A stretch of 64,000 nt of DNA from Candidatus Thiodictyon syntrophicum (lineage in GTDB: Bacteria > Pseudomonadota > Gammaproteobacteria > Chromatiales > Chromatiaceae). The DNA lies in NCBI RefSeq assembly GCF_002813775.1, contig NZ_CP020372.1:186001-250000 (forward strand), in the 5' to 3' direction. Shown one piece after another: positions 16,758 through 25,933 of the stretch (its first letter is position 1; each line of letters starts with the position of its first letter). The notes under the pieces are model-generated. The model was not told the origin of the DNA, made no database searches, and saw only the letters and a program-made list of their open reading frames with translations. The position numbers were made by a program, and so were the translations under genes.

Positions 16758-16941
16758 CCCGATACTCGAAGAAATCTATGCGGCACGCGACAAGCTTCTT
16801 GCGGACTGCAAGGGCGACATCCATGCCTATGTTCAAGGTGCTCGTGAACGAGCGCTAGCTTCGGGACACCCTATTGCCGGCCCGAAGCAACGTCCAAGGA
16901 GATTGCCCAGAGAAGGAGCGAAGGGTCAGGAGTCGGCTTAG
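16747..16941 (+). CDS. Small partner protein of the PIN module, second copy
   Basis: 64 aa, ATG at 16747, overlapping the PIN remnant stop by 11 nt. MAINPILEEIYAARDKLLADCKGDIHAYVQGARERA corresponds in layout to the 68-aa protein at 5201-5407 (EVRSIREQHVASMRYDLDRIYADL). It is intact although its toxin is broken, consistent with an antitoxin outliving its toxin. Function inferred from context only. Confidence 0.55.
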   Translation: MAINPILEEIYAARDKLLADCKGDIHAYVQGARERALASGHPIAGPKQRPRRLPREGAKGQESA

Positions 16942-17010
16942 TGTCGACGTTCCCAGTCACTGAAAACTACTCGAGCCTGGCCCCTATCGCCGGAAACTCC
17001 GGCGGAGATC

Positions 17011-17670
17011 CTACCGCGGTCCAATTGCGGATGCAATATGGATATCGACTCGCCGATTGTAGCGGCGGCCATCGTCAGTCTCATTGCTTGCGATGGGTAG
17101 CGCCATGCCGTAGCCGGCCGATGAAAGGCGATCACGCGAGACGCTCTTACTCCACAAATATGCCTCGACGGCGGCGGCGCGGCGATCAGATAGATCCTGA
17201 GACTGCGTAGGATTCTCTTTGCTATCCGTGTGGCCCCTAATGGCGAGTCTAACCGCGCCATACTCGTTTACCATGCTGGCAATCTTATCCATGACGTTGT
17301 AAAAGTCAGGCTTGATCTTTGCTGAGTTCACGTCAAAAGCAGTCCTTAAACCTGTTACAACTACCCATTCGTCGCCTTTTATGTTGTCGACTCGGATGGT
17401 TCCGGCCGCAATGTTATCGGCGAGCAGCTGATTCAAGTCAAGCTTCTGCCCAGTCGTGTAGCTGCTGATTGCGTCATCTATAGGGGCAGGTCGGGTGCTA
17501 GGTGAGACTATATTCGTACTGGTTTGGGTTCCATTTTCTTTGCCACTAAATACTTCCGGCAAACTTGTCTTTCCCGTCAAAAAAACGAAAATGCTCGATA
17601 TTGATGCCACAAGCCCAGCAATGACAACAATGGGATGGTTCCCTAGTCCGCTGTTTCTCTCGTCGGCCAT
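17011..17670 (-). CDS. OmpA-family peptidoglycan-associated protein
   Basis: 219 aa. One N-terminal membrane segment (HPIVVIAGLVASISSIFVFLTG) is followed by a linker and a C-terminal OmpA/MotB domain: FDVNSAKIKPDFYNVMDKIA, then LAIRGHTDSKENPTQSQDLS and DRRAAAVEAYLWSK...RLSSAGYGM...NRRVDI. The NxxLSxxRAxxV signature is present as SQDLSDRRAAAVEAY, so peptidoglycan binding is likely. It is AT-richer than average and its start lies 39 nt from a 117-bp repeat (17709-17825), as if carried on a cassette. Confidence 0.85.
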   Translation of the reverse strand: MADERNSGLGNHPIVVIAGLVASISSIFVFLTGKTSLPEVFSGKENGTQTSTNIVSPSTRPAPIDDAISSYTTGQKLDLNQLLADNIAAGTIRVDNIKGDEWVVVTGLRTAFDVNSAKIKPDFYNVMDKIASMVNEYGAVRLAIRGHTDSKENPTQSQDLSDRRAAAVEAYLWSKSVSRDRLSSAGYGMALPIASNETDDGRRYNRRVDIHIASAIGPR

Positions 17671-17708
17671 ATATGTCCACCACGATGTCTACCGTAACCG
17701 CATCTCAA

Positions 17709-17825
17709 GCCTAACTAGATACCGGCGGACGAACTACCTCATAACCCGCCGGGTCGCCGCTAGTGGATCAAAAAACCGGCCGGCTGTCAAGACCCTGAGC
17801 GCGCAAGCAGGCTGCACCGTTAGTG
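17709..17825 (-). repeat. 117-bp repeat, copy B (attC-like ends)
   Basis: On the minus strand it begins CACTAACGGTGCAGC and ends TTCGTCCGCCG...AGTTAGGC; the same ends occur in copy A (17985-18102). The last 7 bases, GTTAGGC, fit the GTTRRRY core of integron attC sites and lie 39 nt before the OmpA-like start. The inner sequences of the two copies differ. No integrase gene is in the window. Confidence 0.55.
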
Positions 17826-17984
17826 GCTTATCCTGCAATCTTGCCGCTTAAACCACGCCGCGGGACAAAGAGGGTTTCGCATCAACCGGGGCTTCCTGGG
17901 TAGTTCAGCAAAATTACCTCTCTTAATCAATGCGCTGGCGCGACCACGCGCAACGCTGTCCGGGCACGATGCGCCAACTTTGCC

Positions 17985-18102
17985 GCCTAAGCCGCGATTC
18001 GGCGGACGAACCGCCGCATACACCGGCGTTGCTCGGGTTCTCGGGAAAAATATCCTTGGTTATTCAATTTGATGCGCGGATTCTCTCGCTGCACCGTTAG
18101 TG
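17985..18102 (-). repeat. 118-bp repeat, copy A (attC-like ends)
   Basis: Same 15-base start (CACTAACGGTGCAGC) and the same GTTCGTCCGCCG block near the end as copy B; its terminal heptamer is CTTAGGC. Between the copies lie about 160 nt without a supported gene. Confidence 0.55.
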
Positions 18103-18107
18103 CGTTA

Positions 18108-18245
18108 AGCGCAAGCGTCGTGGGTCACCGTCTCTGCGTCTCTGCGCCTCTGCGTGAGACATCTTAAAGAATCTCACGCAGAGGCGCAGAGACGCAGAGA
18201 AGAATCGCGTCAGTCGGGTTACCGTGAAGGCCGCTCCCGCCGGGG
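18108..18245. repeat. Composite inverted repeat, CTCTGCGTCTCTGCGCC family, second copy
   Basis: Reverse-orientation copy of the element at 9127-9265, including the flanks GGGTCACCGTC and CGTCAGTCGGGTTACCGTGA. Confidence 0.9.
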
Positions 18246-18316
18246 GCTTTAATGTTTCGGGGTTATCCGTCTCCCCGGAACATGAAAATGCGTTCTGGGA
18301 GCGGCCTCCGGCGGCG

Positions 18317-18460
18317 GCCTTGATCGTCGTTCCGGCCGCAACCGGCGATCGGTGTAGGGTGCGCCGCGCGCACCTTGCGGAGGGACGCAACGGCATTGCG
18401 GTGGTGCGGGTGCGCGCGGCGCACCCTACGGGCTCTCCGGCCGCACCGACGATCGAGGCC
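18317..18460. repeat. Hairpin GTAGGGTGCGCCGCGCGCACC bounded by the 22-bp motif
   Basis: GTAGGGTGCGCCGCGCGCAC at 18354 and its complement GTGCGCGCGGCGCACCCTAC at about 18410-18429 form a hairpin. A motif copy opens it (18317-18338, GGCCTTGATCGTCGTTCCGG) and an inverted variant closes it (18437-18460). Another inverted copy lies at 18584-18604, before the cysN/C stop region. No other feature is seen in 17671-18627. Confidence 0.85.
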
Positions 18461-18627
18461 CCGGCGGCGATGCGGTGCCGCGACGAACTCCGAAGCCGCG
18501 CGCGCGGCCCGTCGCGGCTGACGCCGCTCCCACAGCGTCGCTGCGCGACCTTCACGGCAGGCTTCGACCTCCTGTCTCCTTGCGGCCGGAACGACGATCA
18601 GGGCGAAGAGGAGAGGAGGATTGGCGC

Positions 18628-20502
18628 CTACCCCAGCGCCTGCGCCAACACCTCGACACAGGCCTCCGTTGACAGGCGCCCCGCCTCCAGGTGGACCTCA
18701 GGCGCCTCCGGCGCCTCATAGGGGCTGTCGATGCCGGTGAAGTTCTTGAGCGCCCCGGCGCGCGCCTTGGCGTAGAGACCCTTCACATCGCGCCGCTCGC
18801 ATTCCTCAATGGGGGTGTCGACATAGACCTCGACGAACTCACCCGGGGCGAACAGGTCGCGCGCCATGCGGCGCTCGCCGATGAAGGGCGAGATGAAGCT
18901 GACCAGGACGATCAGCCCCGCGTCGGCCATCAGCCGCGCCACCTCGGCGACGCGGCGGATGTTCTCTACCCGGTCCGCCTCGGTGAAGCCCAGGTCGCGA
19001 TTGAGCCCGTGGCGGACGTTGTCGCCGTCGAGCAGGTAGGTGTGTTTGCCCTCGGCGTGCAGGCGCCGCTCCAGCAGGTTGGCAATGGTCGACTTGCCCG
19101 AGCCTGAGAGCCCAGTGAACCAGACGCAGCGCGGCGTCTGGTGCTTTTGCGCGGCCCGCGTCTCCTTGTTCAGCTCCAGTGCCTGCCAATGGATGTTGCT
19201 CGAGCGCCGCAGCGCGAAGTCGATCATGCCGGCGCCGACGGTCTCGAGGCTGAGCTTGTCGATCAGGATGAAACCGCCCAGTACCCGATTCACCCCATAG
19301 GGCTCGAAGACCAGCGGGGCACTGGTGGACAGATTGACGGTCGCGATCTCATTGAGCCCCAACTGCTTTGCCGCCAGGTGGGCGCCGGTATTCACGTCCT
19401 CGCGATACTTGATGGCCGTGATGGTCGCCGTGACCTCCTTGCAGGCGAGCTTCAGCAGGTATTGGCGGCCGGGCGACATGGGGTGCTCGACCATCCACAG
19501 CAGCTTGGCCTCGAACTGGTCGGCGACCTCCGGGGGATTGGCGCTCGCCACCAGCACATCGCCGCGGCTGACATCGACCTCCGCCGCCAGGGTCACGGTC
19601 ACCGCGTCACCGACCTCGGCCGCGTCCACCTCATCGCCCCCCGCCAGTATCGCCTTCACCTGCACCGACACGCCTGAAGGCAGGACCCGGACCCGGTCAC
19701 CCGGGCGCAGGGTCCCCTCGGCAATCCGCCCGCACAGGCCCCGGAAATCGAGGTTCGGCCGGTTCACCCACTGGACCGGCATCCGGAAGGCGCCGCGCCC
19801 ACTGGGGTCACGCACCTCTACCGTATCGAGATAGTCCATCAGGCTGGGACCGCTGTACCAAGGCATCCGAGCGCTGGCGTGCAGGACGTTGTCCCCGTCC
19901 AGACCGGACAGCGGGATCGCCTGGATGTCGACGAACCCGAAGCCGGCGGAAAAGGCGCGGTACTCCGCGACGATCGCGTCGTAAACCGCCTGGTCGCAGC
20001 CCACCAGGTCCATCTTATTGACCGCCAGCACCACATGGCGGATGCCCATCATCGCCACGATGCGACTGTGACGGCGGGTCTGCGTCAGCACCCCCTTGCG
20101 CGCATCGATCAGGATGACCGCGAGATCGGCGGTGGAGGCACCGGTGGCCATATTGCGGGTGTACTGCTCATGGCCGGGCGTATCGGCGACGATATAGCGA
20201 CGCCGGTCGGTGGCAAAGAAGCGGTAGGCGACATCGATGGTGATGCCCTGCTCGCGCTCGGCCTGCAGCCCGTCGACCAACAGGGCCAGGTCGATCTTCT
20301 CGCCTTGGGTGCCGTATTGACGCGAGTCGGTCTCCAGGGCCTGCAACTGGTCGTCGAAGATGCACTTGCTCTCGAACAATAAGCGCCCGATCAGGGTGCT
20401 CTTGCCGTCATCGACACTGCCGCAGGTGATGAAGCGCACCGTCTCCTTGTTGCGCTGGCGGTCCAGATAGGACGCGATGTCGCGTGCGTGTAGGATGCTC
20501 AT
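18628..20502 (-). CDS. cysNC: Bifunctional sulfate adenylyltransferase subunit 1 / adenylylsulfate kinase
   Basis: 624 aa, the length of CysN/C (NodQ) fusions. Residues 1-430 are the GTPase subunit of ATP sulfurylase: P-loop [14 protein letters not shown]3 [12 protein letters not shown]4 NKMD. From about residue 450 follows APS kinase with its own P-loop ([14 protein letters not shown]), [10 protein letters not shown], and [14 protein letters not shown]. It turns sulfate and ATP into APS and then PAPS, with CysD. The gene overlaps cysD by 3 nt, so subunits are made together. It suggests assimilatory sulfate use in addition to reduced sulfur. Confidence 0.97.
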   Translation of the reverse strand: MSILHARDIASYLDRQRNKETVRFITCGSVDDGKSTLIGRLLFESKCIFDDQLQALETDSRQYGTQGEKIDLALLVDGLQAEREQGITIDVAYRFFATDRRRYIVADTPGHEQYTRNMATGASTADLAVILIDARKGVLTQTRRHSRIVAMMGIRHVVLAVNKMDLVGCDQAVYDAIVAEYRAFSAGFGFVDIQAIPLSGLDGDNVLHASARMPWYSGPSLMDYLDTVEVRDPSGRGAFRMPVQWVNRPNLDFRGLCGRIAEGTLRPGDRVRVLPSGVSVQVKAILAGGDEVDAAEVGDAVTVTLAAEVDVSRGDVLVASANPPEVADQFEAKLLWMVEHPMSPGRQYLLKLACKEVTATITAIKYREDVNTGAHLAAKQLGLNEIATVNLSTSAPLVFEPYGVNRVLGGFILIDKLSLETVGAGMIDFALRRSSNIHWQALELNKETRAAQKHQTPRCVWFTGLSGSGKSTIANLLERRLHAEGKHTYLLDGDNVRHGLNRDLGFTEADRVENIRRVAEVARLMADAGLIVLVSFISPFIGERRMARDLFAPGEFVEVYVDTPIEECERRDVKGLYAKARAGALKNFTGIDSPYEAPEAPEVHLEAGRLSTEACVEVLAQALG

Positions 20503-21386
20503 CAGAAATACCCCTCATGCTTCTTTTTTTCCATCGACCCGGGTGTATCGGAATCGATCAGCCGGCCCTCACGCTCCGAGCCGCGGGCATTGAAGGTCTC
20601 GGCGATCACCGCCTCGATCGTATCGGCGTCGCTCTCGATCGCCGCCGTCAGCGGCCAGCACCCGAGCGTGCGAAAGCGCACGCGCTTGAGCTGCGCCTGC
20701 TCGCCCGGGGCAAAGGGAAAGCGCTCGTCATCGACCATGATCCACTGTCCGCCGCGGTTGACGACCGGGCGCTCCGCCGCCAGATAGAGCGGCACGATCG
20801 GGATCCGCTCGGCGTGGATGTATTGCCAGATATCGAGTTCGGTCCAGTTGCTGATGGGAAAGACGCGGATCGTCTCGCCCGGCTTGATGCGGGTGTTGTA
20901 GAGATTCCACAGCTCCGGGCGCTGCGCCTTGGGGTCCCAGCGGTGGCCCGCCGCGCGAAAGGAGAAGACGCGCTCCTTGGCCCGGCTCTTTTCCTCGTCC
21001 CGCCGCGCCCCGCCGAAGATCACGTCGCTGCCCTGCGCATCCAGCGCCTGCTTGAGCCCTTGGGTCTTCATCACGTCGGTGTGATAGTTGCTGCCGTGGG
21101 TAAAGGGATTCACCCCCGCCGCCAGGCCCTCCGGGTTGATGTGGGTGATGAGCTTCATGCCGCTCTCCGCCACCATGCGGGTGCGGTGCAGGTACATCTC
21201 CCTGAACTTCCACCCCGTATCCACATGCAGCAGCGGAAAGGGCGGGGGCGCGGGGTGAAAGGCCTTGCGCGCCAGGTGCAGCATCACCGACGAGTCCTTG
21301 CCGATGGAATAGAGCATCACCGGGTTGCGGGCAGTCGCCACGGCCTCGCGGATGATCTCGATGGATTCGGCTTCGAGGGTATTCAT
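20502..21386 (-). CDS. cysD: Sulfate adenylyltransferase subunit 2
   Basis: 294 aa, standard length. PP-loop ATPase motif [18 protein letters not shown] near the N-terminus, [14 protein letters not shown], then [20 protein letters not shown] and the [12 protein letters not shown] block. It catalyses the adenylyl transfer to sulfate; CysN/C supplies GTP-driven stimulation and the kinase. First gene of the two-gene operon. Its upstream 900 nt are filled with repeats. Confidence 0.97.
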   Translation of the reverse strand: MNTLEAESIEIIREAVATARNPVMLYSIGKDSSVMLHLARKAFHPAPPPFPLLHVDTGWKFREMYLHRTRMVAESGMKLITHINPEGLAAGVNPFTHGSNYHTDVMKTQGLKQALDAQGSDVIFGGARRDEEKSRAKERVFSFRAAGHRWDPKAQRPELWNLYNTRIKPGETIRVFPISNWTELDIWQYIHAERIPIVPLYLAAERPVVNRGGQWIMVDDERFPFAPGEQAQLKRVRFRTLGCWPLTAAIESDADTIEAVIAETFNARGSEREGRLIDSDTPGSMEKKKHEGYF

Positions 21387-22292
21387 CGGTCGGCCCCGCC
21401 TGGCCGCGGGAGGCGGCGGATGGTCGTACGATTGGTGTCGGGTCGGTACGGCATAGTTTCAATGTCCGCTCTGGGGATGCGCGAGGTGGATCGACCTGGG
21501 GGCGGGACCCGTTCTGACTTGAAGATCCCAAAAAACGAAATTCTCTCACGCAGACACGCAGGCGCAAAGACAGAAATACTGATAAGCAAACATCGACGCC
21601 AGCCGCGACGCGCCCCGCCGTGACCAGGCCCCCGCTCGGGGCCTGCCGTCCCGGCTGCCGCCGGGCCTTGATCGTCGTTGCGGCCGGCGACCAGCTTCTG
21701 GAGTCCAAGGCTTCAGCCTTGGCCCTGTCCATCCAAGGCTGAAGCCTTGGACTCCGGCCCGGAGCGGCCGGAACGATGATCGCGGCCCGCCGCCGCGCCG
21801 ACGGCTTGACCGGCGGCAGCGGCAGGCGGTTGATTCGATCACCGCGAGCGGGGAAACTTCGCCCCGGCCGTCGGCGATCGGCGGCGTCAGTTCGTAGGCT
21901 GGACAAGCGCAGTCCACCAAGCCGCCACTGCCGGTGGATGCGCCGCGCCGGGCCTTCGTGCCAGGCCCCCGAGAGCAATGCCGTTACGCTGAGCTTTGCG
22001 CCGGCTTCTCGTTCCCCCGCGGAAGCAGGGGAATGCAGTGCGGGCGCTCCGCGTCCTCCTGGTTGCCGGACGCGGAGCGCCCGCTCCGGCTCCCACGCTG
22101 GAGCGCAGGAGCTAGCAGCGCTTAACTTAACGGCAGTGGGCCCGCGGGCCGGTCCGCACGCCTTATCCACCGCACCCTCGCACCACAGCGCTGAGGTCGT
22201 GAGAGAATTCCCCTCGTCGCAAGTCCCGAGATGGTGCAAATGTTCGCGGGACCCGCTTCACGCCCGATCCGAATTAAACATCAAAGCTACCG
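21387..22292. repeat. Repeat-filled intergenic region upstream of cysD
   Basis: No supported gene in about 900 nt. Contents: a degenerate arm of the CTCTGCG family (21542-21570); the GGCTTCAGCCTTGG hairpin (21700-21755) framed by two copies of the 22-bp motif (21664-21685 and 21766-21787), one in each orientation; and a hairpin of GCGGGCGCTCCGCGTCC with its complement at 22040-22085. Promoters for cysD and the DUF1345 gene must lie at its two ends. Confidence 0.85.
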
Positions 22293-23009
22293 ATGAATCA
22301 CATCCATTCCGTACTCATCAAGCTGTGGTCTCACATCTGTATTCGCCCGCGGCTCGCAATCTCGGTGCTGATCGGGGCACTTTTCTATCTGATGCTGCTG
22401 CTGACGCCGATCGATCCGACACTGCGCGCCCTGATCACCTGGGATATCGGGGCGGGACTTTATCTCGTGCTGGCCTGGCACCTGTTCGCCCGTACCTCGA
22501 TTGAACAGATGAAGCGCAGAGCGAGATTGCAGGACGACGGCGCTATGCTGGTGCTGTTCCTGACGGTGGCCGCGGCAATGGCCAGCGTGGCCGCGATCGT
22601 GATGGTACTCTGGGGCCTGGAGAAGATCCCGGTGGGCGAGCGCCAATTTCGCCTCGCCCTGGTGGTAGTCACCTTCCTGGCCTCCTGGCTACTGGTCCAT
22701 ACCTCCTTTGCCCTGCACTATGCCCACGCCTATTACGGACCGCGAGGCGAGAGTGCCGAGCCGGCGCTTGGGTTTCCTGGCCGGGAACCCCCCGCCTACA
22801 TGGACTTCATGTATTTCGCCATCGTCATCGGGATGACCTCCCAGACGGCGGATGTCGCACTGGCGACGACCCGGATGCGGCGACTGGTCATGGTCCAGGG
22901 CCTGATCGCCTTCGCCTTCAATACCACGCTCCTGGCCCTGACGGTCAACATCGCCGCCGGCCTGCTCAACGACCCGGCACTCTTCACTGCCCTGCCCGCG
23001 GCGCGATGA
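22293..23009 (+). CDS. DUF1345 family membrane protein
   Basis: 238 aa with five or six hydrophobic segments. RPRLAISVLIGALFYLMLLL, WDIGAGLYLVLAW, VVVTFLASWLLVHTSFALHYAHAYY and the signature MDFMYFAIVIGMTSQTADVA...TTRMRRLVMVQGLIAFAFNT are characteristic of DUF1345. Inner-membrane location; function unknown. It stands alone between repeat blocks. Confidence 0.92.
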   Translation: MNHIHSVLIKLWSHICIRPRLAISVLIGALFYLMLLLTPIDPTLRALITWDIGAGLYLVLAWHLFARTSIEQMKRRARLQDDGAMLVLFLTVAAAMASVAAIVMVLWGLEKIPVGERQFRLALVVVTFLASWLLVHTSFALHYAHAYYGPRGESAEPALGFPGREPPAYMDFMYFAIVIGMTSQTADVALATTRMRRLVMVQGLIAFAFNTTLLALTVNIAAGLLNDPALFTALPAAR

Positions 23010-23091
23010 GTCGGCACCATCTGGCGGTCGGGCTTGCGGCGAACGGTGCCCTCAGTGGGCTTGGCCGGGGGGTGGTGTCGACACCTGGGGC

Positions 23092-23430
23092 AGGTCGTAG
23101 CCTGGATGGAGCGTAGCGGAATCCAGGTGCTCGCTACAAGCTGCTGATATCTATTATATCCGCGAGGTTGTCCCCGGATTCCGCTGCGCTCCATCCGGGC
23201 TACGGGGAAGCCGCAGCGACCACTTCCCCGATCTCCTCTCTATCCCCCGCACGCCCTTGCAGGTCGTAGCCTGGATGGAGCGCAGCGGAATCCAGGTGCT
23301 CGCTACAAGCTGCTGATATCTATTATATCCGCGAGGTTGTCCCCGGATTCCGCTGCGCTCCATCCGGGCTACGGGGAAGCCGCAGCGACCACTTCCCCGA
23401 TCTCCTCTCTATCCCCCGCACGCCCTTGCA
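23092..23430. repeat. 169-bp direct tandem duplication covering the 3' end of cbiO
   Basis: Two consecutive copies (23092-23260 and 23261-23429) are almost identical; one visible difference is GCGTAGCGG versus GCGCAGCGG. The second copy's right part is the coding 3' end of cbiO (stop at 23369). Each copy also contains an inner inverted repeat (TAGCCTGGATGGAGCG / CGCTCCATCCGGGCTA). The first copy is thus a non-coding duplicate of the gene end. Confidence 0.95.
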
Positions 23431-24244
23431 GGCGCGCGACCAGGGCAGCCTGGGTGCGGGGCGGTCCCCCCGGCCCATCGGCGACCCCCAGGGCCACGGC
23501 CAGGGCCAGCAGCGTGGGCGTCTTCAGGTGCGCGGCTTGCAGGCGCTCGGGATCGGCCAGGGTCGCCAGAGCCTCGCCCTGGCAGAGCACCAGGCCTTGT
23601 CCCAGGATCGCAACCTCGTCGGCCCAACTGTAGGCCAGGTCGACATCGTGGGTGGAGAAGACCAGGGTCGTGCCCGCCAGGCGCAGTTGCTCCAGGGCGG
23701 CCAGCAGGTGGGCGACACCGCGGGGGTCGAGCCCGGCGGTGGGTTCGTCCAGGATCAGGACCTCGGGCTGCATGGCCAGGACCCCGGCGATGGCGACCCG
23801 CTTCTTCTGCCCGAAGCTCAGCGCATGGGTCGGGCGCTGTGCCAAGGCGGTGATGCGCAGCGTCGCAAGCGCCGCCTCGACCCGCGCCCGCACCATCGCC
23901 TCCGCCAACCCCTGATTGAGCGGACCGAAGGAGACGTCCTGGTAGACGGTGGCCGAAAAGAGCTGGTCGTCCGGCTCCTGCAACACCAGCCCGACCCGGT
24001 TGCGCCAGGCACCGAGCGCCCGCCGGCCATAGTCGGCGGCCTGGCCGTCCAGCAGCACCTGGCCGCGGGCGGGCTTGAGCGTGCCGTTCAGGTGCAGCAG
24101 CAGGGTGGTCTTGCCGCAGCCGTTGGCACCCAGGAGCGCGAGCTTGCGGCCCCGCGGCACCGTCAGATCCAGCCCGCGCAGCGCCGCGATTGCCCCGGGG
24201 TAATCGTATTCGAGCCCCCGGGCGGCCAGGATGGGCGGGCTCAT
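23369..24244 (-). CDS. cbiO: Cobalt ECF transporter ATP-binding protein
   Basis: 291 aa. Walker A LLGANGCGKTTLLLHLNG, Q-loop region GLVLQEPDDQLFSATVYQDV (typical of ECF/CbiO ATPases), signature ALSFGQKKRVAIAGVL and Walker B LILDEPTAGLDPRG. It energises cobalt uptake with CbiQ. The gene overlaps cbiQ by 4 nt. It is the last gene of the cobalamin operon, and its end lies in a recent tandem duplication. No cbiM/cbiN membrane component is in the window. Confidence 0.94.
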   Translation of the reverse strand: MSPPILAARGLEYDYPGAIAALRGLDLTVPRGRKLALLGANGCGKTTLLLHLNGTLKPARGQVLLDGQAADYGRRALGAWRNRVGLVLQEPDDQLFSATVYQDVSFGPLNQGLAEAMVRARVEAALATLRITALAQRPTHALSFGQKKRVAIAGVLAMQPEVLILDEPTAGLDPRGVAHLLAALEQLRLAGTTLVFSTHDVDLAYSWADEVAILGQGLVLCQGEALATLADPERLQAAHLKTPTLLALAVALGVADGPGGPPRTQAALVARLQGRAGDREEIGEVVAAASP

Positions 24245-24993
24245 GCCAGGGCGCGCTCCAGCAGGAGCGACCCCAGTGCGACCGCCAGCAGCAGGCCCCC
24301 GATCCCCGCCAGGCGGCGCGGCGACAGGCGGCGCTGCGGCGTCAGGACCCGCAACTCGCCGACATAGCCGCGCGCGGCGAGCCCGACCTCGAGCCGCCGC
24401 GCCCGCTCCAGGGCGCGCTGGAACAGGGTCGCGACCAGGAGCCCCAGCGACCTGAGACTGCGGCGCCTGGTGCTGTAGCCCTGCCGCGCGGCCTGGGCCT
24501 GCTGACCCGCCAGGGCGCGCTCCATGAAGATGAAGATCAGCCGATAGATCAGGAGCGCGATCTCGACCACGGCCGCCGGCACCCCTACGCGGCGCAGCCA
24601 GGGGACCAGTTCCGCGACCGGGGTGGTCAGCGCCAGACAGGCCAGGCAGGACAGTGCCCCCAGTGAGCGCAGCGTCACCGTCAGGGCCGCCGCCGCCCCC
24701 GCGGGTGAGTAGGCGAGGCGGACCCCGTCACTCAGATCGAGCGAGAGCGCGAGAAAGGGCGCACTGGTGAGCAGAAACCCCGCGGGCAGGGCCATGACCC
24801 CCAGGAAGGCGCGGGCCGGGACCCGGGCCCCGACCACCGTCGCCCCGGCCATGAGGGCGCACAGCAGGGGCCCGGCGGTCAGGGGCGGCAGGGCCAGGGC
24901 CAGGAGCAGGCCCCCGCCGGCGAGCAGCAGCCGCTCCCCGGGGTGATGCCGGTACCAGCGGTTGGTCCAGGCGTAGCGGTCAATGGCGTACAT
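24241..24993 (-). CDS. cbiQ: Cobalt ECF transporter transmembrane protein
   Basis: 250 aa from ATG 24993 (MYAIDRYAWTNRWYRHHPGE), chosen because longer readings run into cobJ. Four to five hydrophobic segments and the two Ala-Arg-Gly coupling motifs of EcfT/CbiQ proteins are present: ARQGYSTRRRSLRSLG and LAARGYVGELRVL. The start overlaps the end of cobJ by 14 nt. It is the scaffold that couples CbiO ATPase to the substrate-binding membrane component. Confidence 0.92.
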   Translation of the reverse strand: MYAIDRYAWTNRWYRHHPGERLLLAGGGLLLALALPPLTAGPLLCALMAGATVVGARVPARAFLGVMALPAGFLLTSAPFLALSLDLSDGVRLAYSPAGAAAALTVTLRSLGALSCLACLALTTPVAELVPWLRRVGVPAAVVEIALLIYRLIFIFMERALAGQQAQAARQGYSTRRRSLRSLGLLVATLFQRALERARRLEVGLAARGYVGELRVLTPQRRLSPRRLAGIGGLLLAVALGSLLLERALA

Positions 24994-25933
24994 CGGCGTC
25001 CGGGGCGTCCAACAGTTCGGCGATATAGCGGGCCGGCAACTGGTAACGGGCGGCGAGCTGCTCCACGCCCTCGGTACTGGCGCGGATCGCGGCAAGCCAG
25101 GCGTCCAGCCCGCTGGAGAGCGAGGTCCCGGCGCGCTCCCCCGCGACCGTGGTGCCGCCGGCCAGGTCATACTTGTTGGTATAGCCGCGGGGGGTGATCA
25201 GGAGCCCGTGGCGCACCTGGGTCTGACTGTTGCCGATCAGGACCGTCGTCAACATCCCGATCTCGCACCCGGCGAGCGCCGCCAGCGTGGTGAGTTCGAC
25301 CCGCTGGCGCGCCCGGAAGGCGGCGTGGACCAGGGCGACCGGGGTCTCCGGGCGGCGATGGCACAGGAACAGGCGTTGCGCCTCCTGGAGCTGGCGGGTG
25401 CGCCGCCCGCTCTTGGGGTTGTAGAGTGCGCAGACGAAGTCCGCCGCCGCCGCCGCGTTGAGCCGCCGGGCAATCACCGGCCAGGGCGTCAGCAGGTCGG
25501 ACAGCGAGATGGCGCAGAAGTCGTGGCTGAGCGGGGCGCCCACCAGGGCCGCGCAACTCGTCAGCGCCGTGGCCCCGGGGACGACCTCCACCGCAAAGCC
25601 GGTTTCCGGCGTCCAGCCCGACTGGAACAGGACCTCGAAGGTCAGCCCCGCCATCCCATAGACCCCGCTGTCCCCGGACGAGATCAGGGCCACGGTGCGG
25701 CCCGCCTGGGCCAGTTCCACCGCCAGGCGGGCGCGCTCCACCTCCTCGGTCATACCGCTCTTGACCACCTGCTGGTCACCGACCAGATCGGCCACCAGGC
25801 GCAGGTAGGTGGCGTGGCCGATCAGGGTATCGGCCGCGGTGATCGCCTCCCGGGCGCGCCCGGTCATGTGCTCGCCCCCCCCGGGGCCGAGCCCGACCAG
25901 GAAGAGTTTGCCGGGGGGCTTAGGTTCAGTCAT
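24980..25933 (-). CDS. cobJ: Precorrin-3B C17-methyltransferase
   Basis: 317 aa from ATG 25933. The tetrapyrrole methylase glycine loop FLVGLGPGGGEHMTGRARE, the SSGDSGVYGMAGL motif and VEVVPGATALTSCAALVGAPLSHDF are diagnostic of CobJ/CbiH, which methylates C17 with SAM and contracts the ring. The C-terminus is extended by about 60 residues after the usual end (GGTTVAGERAG...). It overlaps the cobE gene upstream by 8 nt and cbiQ downstream by 14 nt, so the set is tightly coupled. Confidence 0.95.
   Translation of the reverse strand: MTEPKPPGKLFLVGLGPGGGEHMTGRAREAITAADTLIGHATYLRLVADLVGDQQVVKSGMTEEVERARLAVELAQAGRTVALISSGDSGVYGMAGLTFEVLFQSGWTPETGFAVEVVPGATALTSCAALVGAPLSHDFCAISLSDLLTPWPVIARRLNAAAAADFVCALYNPKSGRRTRQLQEAQRLFLCHRRPETPVALVHAAFRARQRVELTTLAALAGCEIGMLTTVLIGNSQTQVRHGLLITPRGYTNKYDLAGGTTVAGERAGTSLSSGLDAWLAAIRASTEGVEQLAARYQLPARYIAELLDAPDADVRH

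Noticed and set aside
17820-18023. 67-aa minus-strand ORF between the two 117-bp repeats
   Set aside because: It runs through repeat ends, lacks a good ribosome site and resembles nothing.
20728-22239. 503-aa minus-strand frame covering cysD start and upstream repeats
   Set aside because: It is out of frame with cysD inside the gene and reads repeat DNA upstream.
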